Shown piece by piece: positions 28,789 to 38,245 of a DNA stretch of 64,000 nt. A program made the translations under genes and the position numbers. A model generated the notes under the pieces. It did no database searches, was not told the DNA's origin, and worked only from the letters and a program-made list of their open reading frames with translations. Position 1 is the stretch's first letter. Each line of letters starts with the position of its first letter. The stretch lies in contig NZ_CP126981.1 of NCBI RefSeq assembly GCF_030252325.1, positions 4,836,001-4,900,000 of the forward strand, given 5' to 3'. Source of the DNA: Candidatus Mycobacterium wuenschmannii. GTDB lineage: Bacteria; Actinomycetota; Actinomycetes; Mycobacteriales; Mycobacteriaceae.

Positions 28789-30561
28789 TCAGTACTTACG
28801 CTCCTTGGGTTCGTATCGGGTCTGCACCACCGGTTTGAAGTCCAGCCGGATGTCGCTGAGCAGGTCGGGGCGCTGCTTGTCGGACCCGATTTCCTTGTAG
28901 GCCATGGTGTGGCGCATGAAGTTGACGTCGTCGCGGTTGGGGTAGTCCTCGCGGGCGTGACCGCCGCGGGATTCCTTGCGGTTCAACGCACCGACGACGG
29001 TGACCTCGGCGAGCTCCAGCAGGAAACCGAGTTCGATGGCCTCCAGCAGGTCACTGTTGAACCGCTTCCCCTTGTCGTGCACCGAGATTCGCGAGTAGCG
29101 CTCCTTGAGCGTGTGAATGTCGGTCAGCGCTTGCTTCAGCGTCTCCTCGGTGCGGAACACCGCGGCGTTGTTGTCCATCGTCTGCTGCAGCGCGCCACGG
29201 ATGTCGGCGACCCGCTCGTTGCCGTGCTCGGACAGGATGTCACCGACCCAGCCGACCACCATGGTCGCCGGGTCCGGTGGCATCTCGACGAAGTCGTGGC
29301 CCTTGGCGTAGGCGGCCGCGGCGATTCCGGCGCGACGGCCGAATACGTTGATGTCCAACAGCGAATTGGTGCCGAGCCGGTTGGCGCCGTGCACCGACAC
29401 ACACGCACACTCGCCGGCGGCGTACAGGCCGGGCACCGCATTGGTGTTGTCCCGCAACACCTGTCCGGTGATCGTGGTCGGAATGCCGCCCATCACGTAG
29501 TGGCAGGTGGGGTACACCGGGACGAGCTCCTTGACCGGGTCGACGCCGAGGTAGGTGCGGGCGAACTCGGTGATGTCGGGCAGCTTGGCGTTGAGCACCT
29601 CCTCGCCGAGATGGCGGACATCTATGTAGACGTAGTCCTTGTGTGGACCGGCGCCGCGGCCTTCCAGGACCTCGCGGACCATCGAACGGGCGACGATGTC
29701 GCGCGGTGCCAGGTCGACGATCGTCGGCGCATAGCGTTCCATGAAGCGCTCGCCTTCGCCGTTGAGCAACCGGCCGCCCTCGCCTCGCACGGCCTCGGAG
29801 ATCAGGATGCCCAGGCCGGCCAGGCCGGTCGGGTGGAACTGATGAAACTCCATGTCCTCCAACGGAAGTCCCTTGCGGAACACAATGCCGATGCCGTCGC
29901 CGGTCAGCGTGTGCGCGTTGGAGGTGGTCTTGTACATCCGGCCCGATCCGCCGGTGGCGAGCACGACGGCCTTGGCGTGGAATACATGGATATTCCCGGT
30001 TGCCAATTCGTAAGCGACGACTCCGGTGGCCACCGGGCCGTTCTTGGTGTCGGTGAGCACCAGGTCGAGCGCGTAGAACTCGTTGAAGAACTCGACGTCG
30101 TGCTTGACGCAGTTCTGGTACAGCGTCTGCAGGATCATGTGGCCGGTTCGGTCTGCGGCATAACAGGATCGGCGCACCGGCGCCTTGCCGTGGTCGCGGG
30201 TGTGCCCGCCGAAACGACGCTGATCGATGCGACCCTCGGGGGTGCGGTTGAACGGCATCCCCATCTTCTCCAGGTCGAGCACCGCGTCAATGGCTTCCTT
30301 GCACATCACCTCGACCGCGTCCTGGTCGGCGAGGTAGTCGCCGCCCTTGACGGTGTCGAAGGTGTGCCACTCCCAGTTGTCGTCCTCGACGTTGGCCAGC
30401 GCCGCGCACATGCCGCCCTGGGCCGCGCCGGTGTGGCTGCGGGTGGGGTAGAGCTTCGTCAAAACCGCTGTGCGGACCCGTGGTCCGGCCTCGACGGCGG
30501 CGCGCATCCCGGCGCCGCCGGCCCCGACGATCACCACGTCGTATCGGTGTTCGCTGATCAT
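28789..30561 (-). CDS. sdhA: Succinate dehydrogenase flavoprotein subunit
   Basis: A 590-residue SdhA that oxidises succinate to fumarate. The N-terminal VVIVGAGGAGMRAAVEAG binds FAD. RSHTGAAQGGMCAAL contains the His that covalently holds the flavin. The active-site region has HQFHPTGLAGLGILISEAVRGEGG and ARGIVR-like RDIVARSMVREVLEGRG. HGANRLGTNSLLD and RKESRGGHAREDYPNRDD near the C-terminus are typical. The start is ATG 30561, 20 bp after the sdhD stop. It lies between sdhD and sdhB in the operon. Confidence 0.97.
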   Translation of the reverse strand: MISEHRYDVVIVGAGGAGMRAAVEAGPRVRTAVLTKLYPTRSHTGAAQGGMCAALANVEDDNWEWHTFDTVKGGDYLADQDAVEVMCKEAIDAVLDLEKMGMPFNRTPEGRIDQRRFGGHTRDHGKAPVRRSCYAADRTGHMILQTLYQNCVKHDVEFFNEFYALDLVLTDTKNGPVATGVVAYELATGNIHVFHAKAVVLATGGSGRMYKTTSNAHTLTGDGIGIVFRKGLPLEDMEFHQFHPTGLAGLGILISEAVRGEGGRLLNGEGERFMERYAPTIVDLAPRDIVARSMVREVLEGRGAGPHKDYVYIDVRHLGEEVLNAKLPDITEFARTYLGVDPVKELVPVYPTCHYVMGGIPTTITGQVLRDNTNAVPGLYAAGECACVSVHGANRLGTNSLLDINVFGRRAGIAAAAYAKGHDFVEMPPDPATMVVGWVGDILSEHGNERVADIRGALQQTMDNNAAVFRTEETLKQALTDIHTLKERYSRISVHDKGKRFNSDLLEAIELGFLLELAEVTVVGALNRKESRGGHAREDYPNRDDVNFMRHTMAYKEIGSDKQRPDLLSDIRLDFKPVVQTRYEPKERKY

Positions 30562-30581
30562 GTCGCCGCTCTCGATCTATC

Positions 30582-31052
30582 TCAGGAGGAAATGTTCGGG
30601 TCGAACGTCAGCAGCACGTAGGTCCCGAGCACCAACGTGAAGGCCATCGACAGCACGAGCAGGCTGTTCAACCAAAAACGGGTGGAGTCCTTGCGGCTGT
30701 AGTCGTCGATGATGGTGCGTAACCCATTGCCGCCGTGCAGCTGAGCCAGCCAGAGCAGCAGCAGATCCCACGTCTGCCAGAATGGCGAATGCCAGCGCTG
30801 CGCAACGTAATTGAAGTCGATGCGGTAGACGCCGTCCTCCCACATCAGCATCACGAACAGGTGCCCGAGCGCCAGGAACACCAGCACGATGCCGGAGAAC
30901 CGCATGAACAACCACGCGTACTTCTCGAAGTTCGGCATGCCACCGCGACGCCGCGGGGATCGTGGGTTGTCCAGGCTGGCCGGGCGGTCGTGGCTGCGCT
31001 GACGGATCGGCGCTGCGTCACCCCGGCCGAGTTGAAGATCAGGTGAGGTCAT
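30582..31052 (-). CDS. sdhD: Succinate dehydrogenase membrane anchor subunit
   Basis: A 156-residue hydrophobic subunit with three helices: WLFMRFSGIVLVFLALGHLFVMLM (with the quinone/heme-side His), TWDLLLLWLAQLHGGNGLRTII (second His), and FWLNSLLVLSMAFTLVLGTYVLLTF. A charged N-terminal segment of about 40 residues (RQRSHDRPASLDNPRSPRRRGG) precedes them. ATG 31052 overlaps the sdhC stop (ATGA), indicating coupling. Confidence 0.92.
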   Translation of the reverse strand: MTSPDLQLGRGDAAPIRQRSHDRPASLDNPRSPRRRGGMPNFEKYAWLFMRFSGIVLVFLALGHLFVMLMWEDGVYRIDFNYVAQRWHSPFWQTWDLLLLWLAQLHGGNGLRTIIDDYSRKDSTRFWLNSLLVLSMAFTLVLGTYVLLTFDPNISS

Positions 31053-31477
31053 CGGAAGTGCTCCGTCATGTGGATGCCGACGACGACCGCGGCGGGCACC
31101 ACCACCAGGATCCAGACGACGGCGATCGCCCAGAGCATCTGTCGCTGATAGCGCGGGCCCTGACCCCAGAAGTCGATCAGGATGACGCGGATGCCGTTGA
31201 GCGCGTGGAACAGGACCGCGGCGACAAGTCCGAGTTCCATCAATCCGACCAGTGGGGTCTTGTAAGTCGAGATGACTTCGTCGTAGGCCTGCGGGCTGAT
31301 GCGTACCAACGCGGTGTCGAGCACATGGATGAAGAGAAAGAAGAAGACGGTGGCGCCGGTGATCCGGTGCAGCACCCACGACCACATTCCTGGATCACCG
31401 CGATAGAGGGTGCGACGCAGACGCCGTAGCCGCGATGACTCTTCCGGTGTAGCCGGATTCGCGGACGTCGTCGTCAT
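31049..31477 (-). CDS. sdhC: Succinate dehydrogenase cytochrome b556 subunit
   Basis: A 142-residue SdhC. The conserved SWVLHRITGATVFFFLFIHVLDTALV includes the Arg/Ser/His of the quinone and heme sites. LFHALNGIRVILIDFW is the second helix, with the heme ligand His and the family NGIR signature. A third helix follows (AIAVVWILVVVPAAVVVGI). ATG 31477 is preferred, preceded by GGGGAGA; a longer frame to 31609 lacks support. A TACATT -10 on the minus strand (31513 to 31508) sits about 30 bp upstream. It is the first gene of sdhCDAB and divergent from cdd. Confidence 0.92.
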   Translation of the reverse strand: MTTTSANPATPEESSRLRRLRRTLYRGDPGMWSWVLHRITGATVFFFLFIHVLDTALVRISPQAYDEVISTYKTPLVGLMELGLVAAVLFHALNGIRVILIDFWGQGPRYQRQMLWAIAVVWILVVVPAAVVVGIHMTEHFR

Positions 31478-31507
31478 CAGCGTCTCCCCTGTAGTGGCGG
31501 GCAATTC

Positions 31508-31513
31508 AATGTA
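31508..31513 (-). promoter_or_regulatory. Candidate -10 of the sdhCDAB operon
   Basis: On the minus strand TACATT (TANNNT) lies 30 bp upstream of the sdhC ATG, giving a 5' leader of about 24 nt that contains the GGGGAGA ribosome site. No clear -35 is seen. Confidence 0.35.
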
Positions 31514-31673
31514 GCCCCAACTTTCACGGCCGACTGCCCATTCTTGCGGCCGAATGAAGCGCTTCGTGTCCCCCCGCGCTTTTGGCCGCGCAGAATCTAG
31601 GCTGGCCATGTGAATTAGCCAACAGTGGACGGGGTTTGCCGGATGCAGTGCAATGGCGCGGAGGGTCGCGGCC

Positions 31674-32084
31674 GTGGCTGACGCGATTGACTGGAAGTTG
31701 CTGCGCGACAGTGCGATTCAGGTGGCACGGGGGGCCTACGCGCCCTACTCGGGTTTCCCGGTGGGCGCGGCCGCGCTGGTCGACGACGGCCGCCTGGTCA
31801 CGGGCTGCAATGTGGAGAATGTCTCATATGGCCTAGGTCTCTGCGCGGAGTGCGCTGTGGTTTGCGCGCTGCATGCCAGCGGAGGCGGCCGGCTCATCGC
31901 AGTCGCATGCGTCGATGGCGGGGGGGCCGCGCTGATGCCGTGCGGCCGATGCCGTCAGGTGCTGCTCGAGCACGGCGGACCTGACCTGCTGATCGGCCAC
32001 CCCGACGGCCCTCGGCGACTCGGCGATCTGTTGCCGTACGCCTTCGGCCCGCAGGATCTGGCGAACTACCGGAGCCGCGGGTGA
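31674..32084 (+). CDS. cdd: Cytidine deaminase
   Basis: A 136-residue tetrameric-type cytidine deaminase. Zinc and catalytic residues are Cys57-Ala-Glu59 (LCAECAVVCAL) and Pro89-Cys90-Gly-Arg-Cys93. CNVENVSYGL binds the ribose. GTG 31674 is chosen over the upstream start at 31653 because GGAGGG precedes it by 8 nt and the N-terminus ADAIDWKLLR then matches the M. tuberculosis enzyme. It overlaps deoA by 4 bp in the salvage operon cdd-deoA-add. Confidence 0.94.
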   Translation: MADAIDWKLLRDSAIQVARGAYAPYSGFPVGAAALVDDGRLVTGCNVENVSYGLGLCAECAVVCALHASGGGRLIAVACVDGGGAALMPCGRCRQVLLEHGGPDLLIGHPDGPRRLGDLLPYAFGPQDLANYRSRG

Positions 32085-33373
32085 GTCACGACGCGCCGAC
32101 GGTGATCCGCACCAAACGCGACGGCGGCCGGCTGACCGACGACGCGATCGACTGGATCATCGACGCCTACACCCGTGGGCAGGTCGCCGACGAGCAGATG
32201 TCGGCTTTGCTGATGGCGATCTTTCTGCGCGGCATGGACTACGCCGAGATCGCGCGCTGGACGTCCGCGATGGTGAACTCCGGTGCGCAACTGGATTTCA
32301 GCGACCTACGCCGCGACGGACGTCCCGTGCAGACCGTCGACAAGCACTCGACCGGCGGAGTGGGCGACAAGATCACGCTGCCGCTGGTGTCGGTGATCGC
32401 CGCGTGCGGCGGGGTGGTGCCGCAGGCGTCCGGGCGCGGGCTCGGCCACACCGGCGGGACGCTGGACAAGCTGGAGTCGATCGCCGGATTCACCGGGTCG
32501 ATCACCAATGCGCAAGTCCGTCAACAGCTTTGCGACGTCGGCGCGGCCATCTTCGCGGCCGGGCAGTTGGCTCCTGCGGACGCGAAACTGTATGCGCTGC
32601 GCGACATCACGGCCACGGTCGAATCGCTGCCGCTGATCGCGAGCTCGGTGATGAGTAAGAAGATCGCCGAGGGCACCGGCGCCCTGGTGCTCGACGTCAA
32701 GGTCGGCTCGGGCGCACTGATGAGCTCGGAAGCGCGCTGCCGCGAGCTAGCCGAAACCATGGTCGCGCTGGGCGCCGAGCACGGCCTGCCGACCAGCGCG
32801 GTGCTGACCGACATGAACCGGCCACTGGGCGCGGCCGTCGGCAACGCGCTCGAAGTCGCCGAAGCGCTGGAGGTGCTGTCCGGCGGCGGCCCGCCGGACG
32901 TGGTGGGCCTGACCATCGGCCTGGCCCGCGAGATGCTCGAACTGGCCGGCATCGACCGGCGCGATCCCGAGCAGACGCTGCGTGACGGGACCGCGATGGA
33001 CCGGTTCCGCGCGTTGATCGCCGCCCAAGGCGGCGACTTGTCCGTCCCGTTGCCGGTCGGTCAGCACTCCGAAACCGTCACCACCAATCGCAACGGCACA
33101 ATGGGAGACATCGACGCAATGGCAGTGGGGCTCGCGGTGTGGCGGCTCGGCGCGGGTAGATCCCGCCCGGGTGAACAGGTTCAGGCCGGCGCCGGGATAC
33201 AGATCCACCGCCGCTCGGGCAGCCCGGTATCGGCCGGCGACGCCTTGTTCACCCTCTACACCGACACCCCGGAACGCCTGCCGGCCGCGCTGGCCGAACT
33301 GAGCGCGGGCTACGCGATCACCGACACGCCGCCGGCCGGACGGCCGCTGATCATCGATCGGATCACGCCATGA
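32081..33373 (+). CDS. deoA: Thymidine phosphorylase
   Basis: A 430-residue nucleoside phosphorylase of glycosyltransferase family 3 that splits thymidine to thymine and deoxyribose-1-phosphate. The signature is [47 protein letters not shown] is the phosphate/pyrimidine region, and [11 protein letters not shown] follows. GTG 32081 overlaps the cdd stop (GTGA). The stop overlaps the add start by 4 bp. It corresponds to Rv3314c. Confidence 0.95.
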   Translation: MSHDAPTVIRTKRDGGRLTDDAIDWIIDAYTRGQVADEQMSALLMAIFLRGMDYAEIARWTSAMVNSGAQLDFSDLRRDGRPVQTVDKHSTGGVGDKITLPLVSVIAACGGVVPQASGRGLGHTGGTLDKLESIAGFTGSITNAQVRQQLCDVGAAIFAAGQLAPADAKLYALRDITATVESLPLIASSVMSKKIAEGTGALVLDVKVGSGALMSSEARCRELAETMVALGAEHGLPTSAVLTDMNRPLGAAVGNALEVAEALEVLSGGGPPDVVGLTIGLAREMLELAGIDRRDPEQTLRDGTAMDRFRALIAAQGGDLSVPLPVGQHSETVTTNRNGTMGDIDAMAVGLAVWRLGAGRSRPGEQVQAGAGIQIHRRSGSPVSAGDALFTLYTDTPERLPAALAELSAGYAITDTPPAGRPLIIDRITP

Positions 33374-34458
33374 CGACGCCGCCGAGCCTCGAGACGATCA
33401 CGCGGGCGCCGAAGGCGCTGCTGCACGACCACCTCGACGGCGGCCTGCGGCCCTCGACCGTCCTCGACATCGCCGGCCAGATCGGGTACGACGGCCTGCC
33501 TGCCACCGACGTCGACACCCTCGCGGAGTGGTTCCGCACGGCCTCGCACAGCGGATCGCTGGAGCGCTACCTCGAGCCGTTCTCGCACACGGTCGCGGTG
33601 ATGCAGACCCCCGAGTCGTTGCACCGCGTGGCCTTCGAATGCGTCGAAGACCTGTCGGCGGACGCCGTGGTCTACGCCGAGGTGCGGTTCGCCCCCGAGT
33701 TGCACATCAACCGCGGCCTGTCGTTCGACGCCGTGGTCGACGCGGTGCTCGCCGGTTTTGCCGACGGCGAAAAGGCCGCCGCCGCCGCCGGCCGTCCGAT
33801 CGTGGTGCGCTGCCTGGTCACCGCGATGCGACACGCGGCGCTGTCCCGGGAGATCGCCGAGCTGGCGATCCGTTTCCGCGACAAGGGCGTGGTCGGTTTC
33901 GACATCGCCGGCGCCGAGGCCGGGTATCCGCCCACCCGGCACCTGGACGCCTTCGAGTACATGCGAAATTACAATGCGCGCTTCACGATTCATGCGGGTG
34001 AGGCGTTCGGACTGCCGTCGATTCAGGAGGCCATCGCGTTCTGCGGCGCCGACCGCCTCGGCCACGGTGTGCGGATCGTCGACGACATCGAGGTTGCCGA
34101 TGACGGCGAGGTGCGGCTCGGCCGGCTCGCATCGATCCTGCGGGACAAGCGGATTCCGCTCGAGATGTGCCCGAGTTCGAATGTGCAGACCGGTGCGGTC
34201 GACAGCATCGCCGAGCACCCGTTCGACCTGCTGGCCCGCACCCGGTTCCGCGTCACCGTCAACACCGACAACCGGTTGATGAGCGACACGACGATGACCC
34301 GCGAAATGGCGCTGCTTGTCGATGCTTTCGGCTACGGGTGGAGTGATCTGCTGCGTTTCACCGTCAACGCGATGAAGTCGGCGTTCATCCCGTTCGACGA
34401 GCGGCTGGCGCTCATCGACGAGGTGATCAAGCCGCGCTACGCGGTGCTGGTGGGCTGA
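33370..34458 (+). CDS. add: Adenosine deaminase
   Basis: A 362-residue zinc amidohydrolase converting adenosine to inosine. His19 and His21 in LLHDHLDGG start the zinc site. [10 protein letters not shown] gives the third His and the catalytic region. GHGVRIVDD holds the catalytic His, and [13 protein letters not shown] contributes the metal Asp (TDN). The length fits bacterial Add. ATG 33370 overlaps deoA (ATGA). It corresponds to Rv3313c. Confidence 0.95.
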   Translation: MTTPPSLETITRAPKALLHDHLDGGLRPSTVLDIAGQIGYDGLPATDVDTLAEWFRTASHSGSLERYLEPFSHTVAVMQTPESLHRVAFECVEDLSADAVVYAEVRFAPELHINRGLSFDAVVDAVLAGFADGEKAAAAAGRPIVVRCLVTAMRHAALSREIAELAIRFRDKGVVGFDIAGAEAGYPPTRHLDAFEYMRNYNARFTIHAGEAFGLPSIQEAIAFCGADRLGHGVRIVDDIEVADDGEVRLGRLASILRDKRIPLEMCPSSNVQTGAVDSIAEHPFDLLARTRFRVTVNTDNRLMSDTTMTREMALLVDAFGYGWSDLLRFTVNAMKSAFIPFDERLALIDEVIKPRYAVLVG

Positions 34459-34463
34459 CCCGG

Positions 34464-35285
34464 CTACATCACGATGTGGCCGGCGTCGACAGGCACCGCG
34501 ATGCCCGTGACGTAGCGGGTCCGCGGGCTGACCAGCCAGAGCACCGCCTCGGTGACGTCCTGCGCCTCCACCAGCGGTACGTCGGGCAGCAGAGTCGACG
34601 AGATCGCCGGGTTGGGGTTCGCCGTCATTCCGTTGATCACGAAGTCGTTGATGATCATCGGCGTCGCGACACCGCTGGGATTCACCGAGTTGACGCGGAT
34701 CTTGTGCGGCGCATAGGCATTCGCGGCCGACCGCATCATGCCGACCACGCCGTGCTTGGACGCGGCGTAGGCGAACATCGCGGCGCTGCCGTCGCCGCCG
34801 CGGCCCACCAGCCCTTGCGACGAGCTGACCAGCACGATCGAGCCTCCGCGCCCCTTGCGAATGATCGACGGCACGGTAGCCAACAACGTATGCCACGTCC
34901 CGGTGAGGTTGGTGTCGACGACAGCGGCGAACACCGGTTCGGCGCGCGCTGCCGGGTCGCCGATGGCCACCACTCCGGCGTTGGCGACGACGATGTCGAT
35001 CTCGCCGAGCTCGTCGATGCCCGCCTGCACGCCGGCCTCCAGTGCAGTCAGGTCGCGGACGTCGGCGACGACGGACACCACTCTGCGACCGGCGTCCCGC
35101 ACCAGCTGCGCCGTCTTGTCGAGGTCGGATCGGCGCGCCAACGGGTATGGGATTGCCTCGACGTCGGCGCAGATGTCGACCGCGATGATGTCGGCGCCTT
35201 GTTCCGCCAGCGCGACGGCGTGGCTGCGCCCTTGGCCGCGCGCGGCGCCGGTGATGACCGCGACGGTGTTCTCGAGTTCACCCAT
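34464..35285 (-). CDS. Short-chain dehydrogenase, mycofactocin-coupled type
   Basis: A 273-residue SDR. The nucleotide loop TGAARGQGRSHAVALAEQGADIIAVDIC, followed by an insert (YPLARRSDLDKTAQLV), is the pattern of the TIGR03971-type dehydrogenases that hold NAD tightly and pass electrons to mycofactocin. Catalysis uses Ser of LVSSSQG and the YAASK motif. NPSGVATPM and YVTGIAVPVDAGHIV complete the fold. It lies convergent with add (5 bp apart) and divergent from the NTF2-like gene that begins the sulfotransferase cassette. The alcohol substrate is unknown. Confidence 0.88.
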   Translation of the reverse strand: MGELENTVAVITGAARGQGRSHAVALAEQGADIIAVDICADVEAIPYPLARRSDLDKTAQLVRDAGRRVVSVVADVRDLTALEAGVQAGIDELGEIDIVVANAGVVAIGDPAARAEPVFAAVVDTNLTGTWHTLLATVPSIIRKGRGGSIVLVSSSQGLVGRGGDGSAAMFAYAASKHGVVGMMRSAANAYAPHKIRVNSVNPSGVATPMIINDFVINGMTANPNPAISSTLLPDVPLVEAQDVTEAVLWLVSPRTRYVTGIAVPVDAGHIVM

Positions 35286-35359
35286 GACCGGAAACGTACC
35301 TGTCGATTCGACCCAAACCGGCCGAGATCGGGGACGGGGTCTGTCACGATGCCAGAGAT

Positions 35360-35806
35360 ATGACGGACAGCAGCGCAGTGCGGATTGCCAACCTGATCTA
35401 CCGCTACGCCGAACTCCTGGACTCCGGCGATCTGGACGGGGTGGCCGGTCTGTTCACGCACGGCAGGATCTGCGGCGTCGAGGACGGTCCGCCGGAGACG
35501 GTGTTCACCGGCGCCGCCGGAGTGCGACAGATGTACGAGATGGCCACCCGCATCTACGACGACGGCACGCCAAAGACCAAGCACCACACCAGCAATGTGC
35601 AGCTGGACATCGACGAGGATGGCGGCAGTGCCCGCAGTACGTCGTACTACAGCGTCACTCAGGCGACGCCGACGCTACCGCTGCAGGTGATCGTCACCGG
35701 GCATTACAAGGACACCTTTCACCGCGTCGACGGGGACTGGTGGTTCGACACCCGCACCATGTTCGTCGACCAGCTGGGCGACGTCAGTCAGCACCTGAAG
35801 TTCTGA
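35360..35806 (+). CDS. SnoaL/NTF2-like protein
   Basis: A 148-residue SnoaL-like domain protein. VRIANLIYRYAELLDSGDLDGVAGLFT is the family helix and first strand. TGAAGVRQMYE, TKHHTSNVQLDIDEDG and YKDTFHRVDGDWWFDTRTMFVDQLGD form the beta-sheet cone found in ring-hydroxylating dioxygenase small subunits and cyclase-like proteins. It begins the plus-strand run NTF2-like, sulfotransferase, DUF1214 and SDR, with 4 bp to the next gene. The function is probably binding or conversion of the same hydrophobic substrate the neighbours act on (inference). Confidence 0.85.
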   Translation: MTDSSAVRIANLIYRYAELLDSGDLDGVAGLFTHGRICGVEDGPPETVFTGAAGVRQMYEMATRIYDDGTPKTKHHTSNVQLDIDEDGGSARSTSYYSVTQATPTLPLQVIVTGHYKDTFHRVDGDWWFDTRTMFVDQLGDVSQHLKF

Positions 35807-35810
35807 CCGC

Positions 35811-37004
35811 GTGGCCGATACTTTCGACATCGCCACCGTGCTGGCGGACGCGCAGCGCAAGGAGTCGCTGACCGATTGGGGGCCCGGCGATTTCGCGCCC
35901 GCCCTGACCGTGTTGCTGGACGACTACGCCGCGGCGGACCTGAACGCCGTCGGGGAGCACATCCTGCGCTCGGGCATTGTGCACAGCCTGCGCATGCGGC
36001 TGCGTACCCAGGAGTGGGTCCGGCGGCACCCGGAGATTCTGCAGGAGCGCATCCTGGCGCCGATCGTCGTCGTCGGCATGATGCGCAGCGGCACCACGTT
36101 GCTGCAGCGGCTGTTGGCCGCCGATCCGCGGTTCCATTGTGCCTACGGCTGGGAGGTGGTGGAGGTCGCTCCGCGCCTCGATTACCGTTTCGGCGGCACC
36201 GATCCGCGCATCGCGGTCAGCGAGTTGCGCGAGGCGAAGTCCCGCGAACTCGCGCCGGACCTGTTCGTCATCCACCCGATGTATGCGCGCGAGGCCGAAG
36301 AGGAGATCGTGTTCCTCGCGGACGCGTTCCTGTCGCACGTGCCCGAGTCCGGCGCACACCTGCCGCGGTACCGATCGTGGCTCGACGCGCAGGATTTCGC
36401 CCCCGCTTACAGCTACCTGCACCGGATGCTGCAATTCCTGCAATGGCAGAAGCGGCAGCGTTGCGACGGCGAAGCCGCGGCGCGGCGCTGGGTGCTGAAG
36501 TCGCCGGCCCACCTCGGCTATCTGGACGCGCTGCGAGCGCAGTTCGCGGACCTGCACCTCGTGCACATGCACCGCGATCCCTGCGCCACGATCGCGTCGG
36601 GCGCGAGCCTCAATTCGACCCTGCACGCCATGCACGCCGATCGCGTCGACCCGCACCGGGTCGGCGCGCAATGGCTGCAGCGGATGGGCTGGACCAACGA
36701 CCGCGCGATGGCCGTCCGCGCCGGCTGGCCCGATGAGGCGGGCCGCGTCACCGACATCGGATTCGAGGACGCGGTCCGGGATCCGATCGGGCAGGTGGCC
36801 CGGGTCTATGCCGCAGCGGGCCTGGAGCTGACCGCCGAGGCGGAGGTCGCCATGCGGCGCTGGCTCGATGAACGGCCCCGGGAAGCGGCGCGCCCGCCCT
36901 ACGCCCTGGACGCCTACGGGCTGCGTCCAGATCAGGTCGATGATCGGTTTGCGTTGTACAACAAGAGGTTTGATGAATACATCGGTAAGCGAGGAGTGGT
37001 ATGA
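35811..37004 (+). CDS. Sulfotransferase-family protein
   Basis: A 397-residue PAPS-dependent sulfotransferase-like protein. The 5'-phosphosulfate loop is APIVVVGMMRSGTTLLQRLLA (Arg92-Ser-Gly-Thr-Thr96). The 3'-phosphate region shows RRWVLKSPAHLGYLDAL and LHLVHMHRDPCATIASGASL, the usual K-S/P and RDP motifs. Mycobacteria carry many such Stf-family enzymes that sulfate glycolipids, sterol-like molecules or xenobiotics; the acceptor here is unknown. The start is GTG 35811, 4 bp after the NTF2-like gene. The stop overlaps the next gene by 4 bp. Confidence 0.88.
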   Translation: MADTFDIATVLADAQRKESLTDWGPGDFAPALTVLLDDYAAADLNAVGEHILRSGIVHSLRMRLRTQEWVRRHPEILQERILAPIVVVGMMRSGTTLLQRLLAADPRFHCAYGWEVVEVAPRLDYRFGGTDPRIAVSELREAKSRELAPDLFVIHPMYAREAEEEIVFLADAFLSHVPESGAHLPRYRSWLDAQDFAPAYSYLHRMLQFLQWQKRQRCDGEAAARRWVLKSPAHLGYLDALRAQFADLHLVHMHRDPCATIASGASLNSTLHAMHADRVDPHRVGAQWLQRMGWTNDRAMAVRAGWPDEAGRVTDIGFEDAVRDPIGQVARVYAAAGLELTAEAEVAMRRWLDERPREAARPPYALDAYGLRPDQVDDRFALYNKRFDEYIGKRGVV

Positions 37005-38245
37005 CAGTCGATCCGGTTGCGACCGAAGCCCAGCACGAGCAGGAACTTGCCGCGCTTGAGTTGATCAAGCATCCCGTCGTCGCGGCGGCCTACAAGAGCG
37101 TCGCCGAAACGTGGCTGGGTCGAGCCAAAGCGTCCGACGCGATGCGCGATCGCTTCGACGACGCCTTCGCCGAGGTGATGTTCTCGGCCGCGATGTGGTC
37201 GTCCAACCAGGACAAGCTGCGGCCGAAAGTCAGCTGCATCACCCGGCTGGCCCACCCGCTCGACGGCCACCGCATTCCCGGATCACGTTGGGGGATCGAC
37301 AATCCCGACAGCGTGTATCGAGTCATTCCGATATCTGGTGACGAGCGCTACGAGATTCACGGCAGGGTCGGCGAGCACCGCATGACCGAGAACTACTTCA
37401 CGCTCTGGGACGCCAACATGGGCACTGTCGACGTCCTCAATGGCCGAACCATGCAGATTGATTCCGACGGCAGCTACACGATCACGGTGGACTCCGAACC
37501 CGCCGACGGTCGGCCGAACCATGTGCGCAGCACGGCCGCGGCACACGAGTTCTACATTCGCGACGTGCTGCTCGACTGGGCTCACGACGACCCGAATCAC
37601 ATTGAGGTGCAACGACTCGGCGGCGCGTCCAGTACGCCGGCCCGCACGCTCGACGAACAGGCCGACGCGACCGCGGCGATGATGTCGTACTTCGCCAACT
37701 TCACGGGGAAGCTGAGTCACGGCGTCTACAAGATGCCGCCGAACCACTTCGACCTGGGTTGGTCGGCGGACAGGGTCGGGGCGATGCGCAACCAGGTGTA
37801 CGTGATGGGCCGCTTCGAGCTCGCCCCCGGCGAGGCGTTCGTGGTCGACGTCAGCGACGGCGGGGCCGAGTACTTCACCGTTCCGCTGAGCAACATCTGG
37901 GGCACCACGCTCGAGCTCGTCGACCGCACCGGCAGCCTGAACAAGGCCCAGTCGGTCGCCAACGAAGACGGTAGCTACACCTACGTGATCTCGCCCGAGG
38001 ACCCGGGCGTCGCGAACTGGATTGACTCCGACGGCCTGCGGGAAGGCATCCTGACGCTGAGAATGGCCGAGTTCGGCGACGCCGGTCCACAGCCGGATCT
38101 CGGCGCCCACGGACGGGTCATCATGCTGGATCGGCTCGACGACGAGGTGCCGCACCTGCCGCGAATCAGCCCGCAGGACAGGGCGACTCAGCTTGCCGAG
38201 CGACGCCGGTCGTATTTGCGCCGGCTGCCGGAGGGAACGGCCTGA
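37001..38245 (+). CDS. DUF1214-type conserved protein
   Basis: A 414-residue protein without signal peptide or membrane helices. The C-terminal half has the look of DUF1214 (VYVMGRFELAPGEAFVVDV, then YFTVPLSNIWGTTLELVDRTGSLNKAQSV and YTYVISPEDPGVANWID). The N-terminal half is a beta-rich region (DSVYRVIPISGDERYEIHGRVGEHRMTENYFTLWD). DUF1214/DUF1254 proteins are widespread and mostly uncharacterised. It is embedded between a sulfotransferase (4-bp overlap) and an SDR (1-bp overlap), so it belongs to the same pathway. I assign no catalytic function. Confidence 0.82.
   Translation: MTVDPVATEAQHEQELAALELIKHPVVAAAYKSVAETWLGRAKASDAMRDRFDDAFAEVMFSAAMWSSNQDKLRPKVSCITRLAHPLDGHRIPGSRWGIDNPDSVYRVIPISGDERYEIHGRVGEHRMTENYFTLWDANMGTVDVLNGRTMQIDSDGSYTITVDSEPADGRPNHVRSTAAAHEFYIRDVLLDWAHDDPNHIEVQRLGGASSTPARTLDEQADATAAMMSYFANFTGKLSHGVYKMPPNHFDLGWSADRVGAMRNQVYVMGRFELAPGEAFVVDVSDGGAEYFTVPLSNIWGTTLELVDRTGSLNKAQSVANEDGSYTYVISPEDPGVANWIDSDGLREGILTLRMAEFGDAGPQPDLGAHGRVIMLDRLDDEVPHLPRISPQDRATQLAERRRSYLRRLPEGTA

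Noticed and set aside
28594-30621. 675-codon plus-strand frame opposite sdhA
   Set aside because: Antisense shadow of the well-conserved SdhA.
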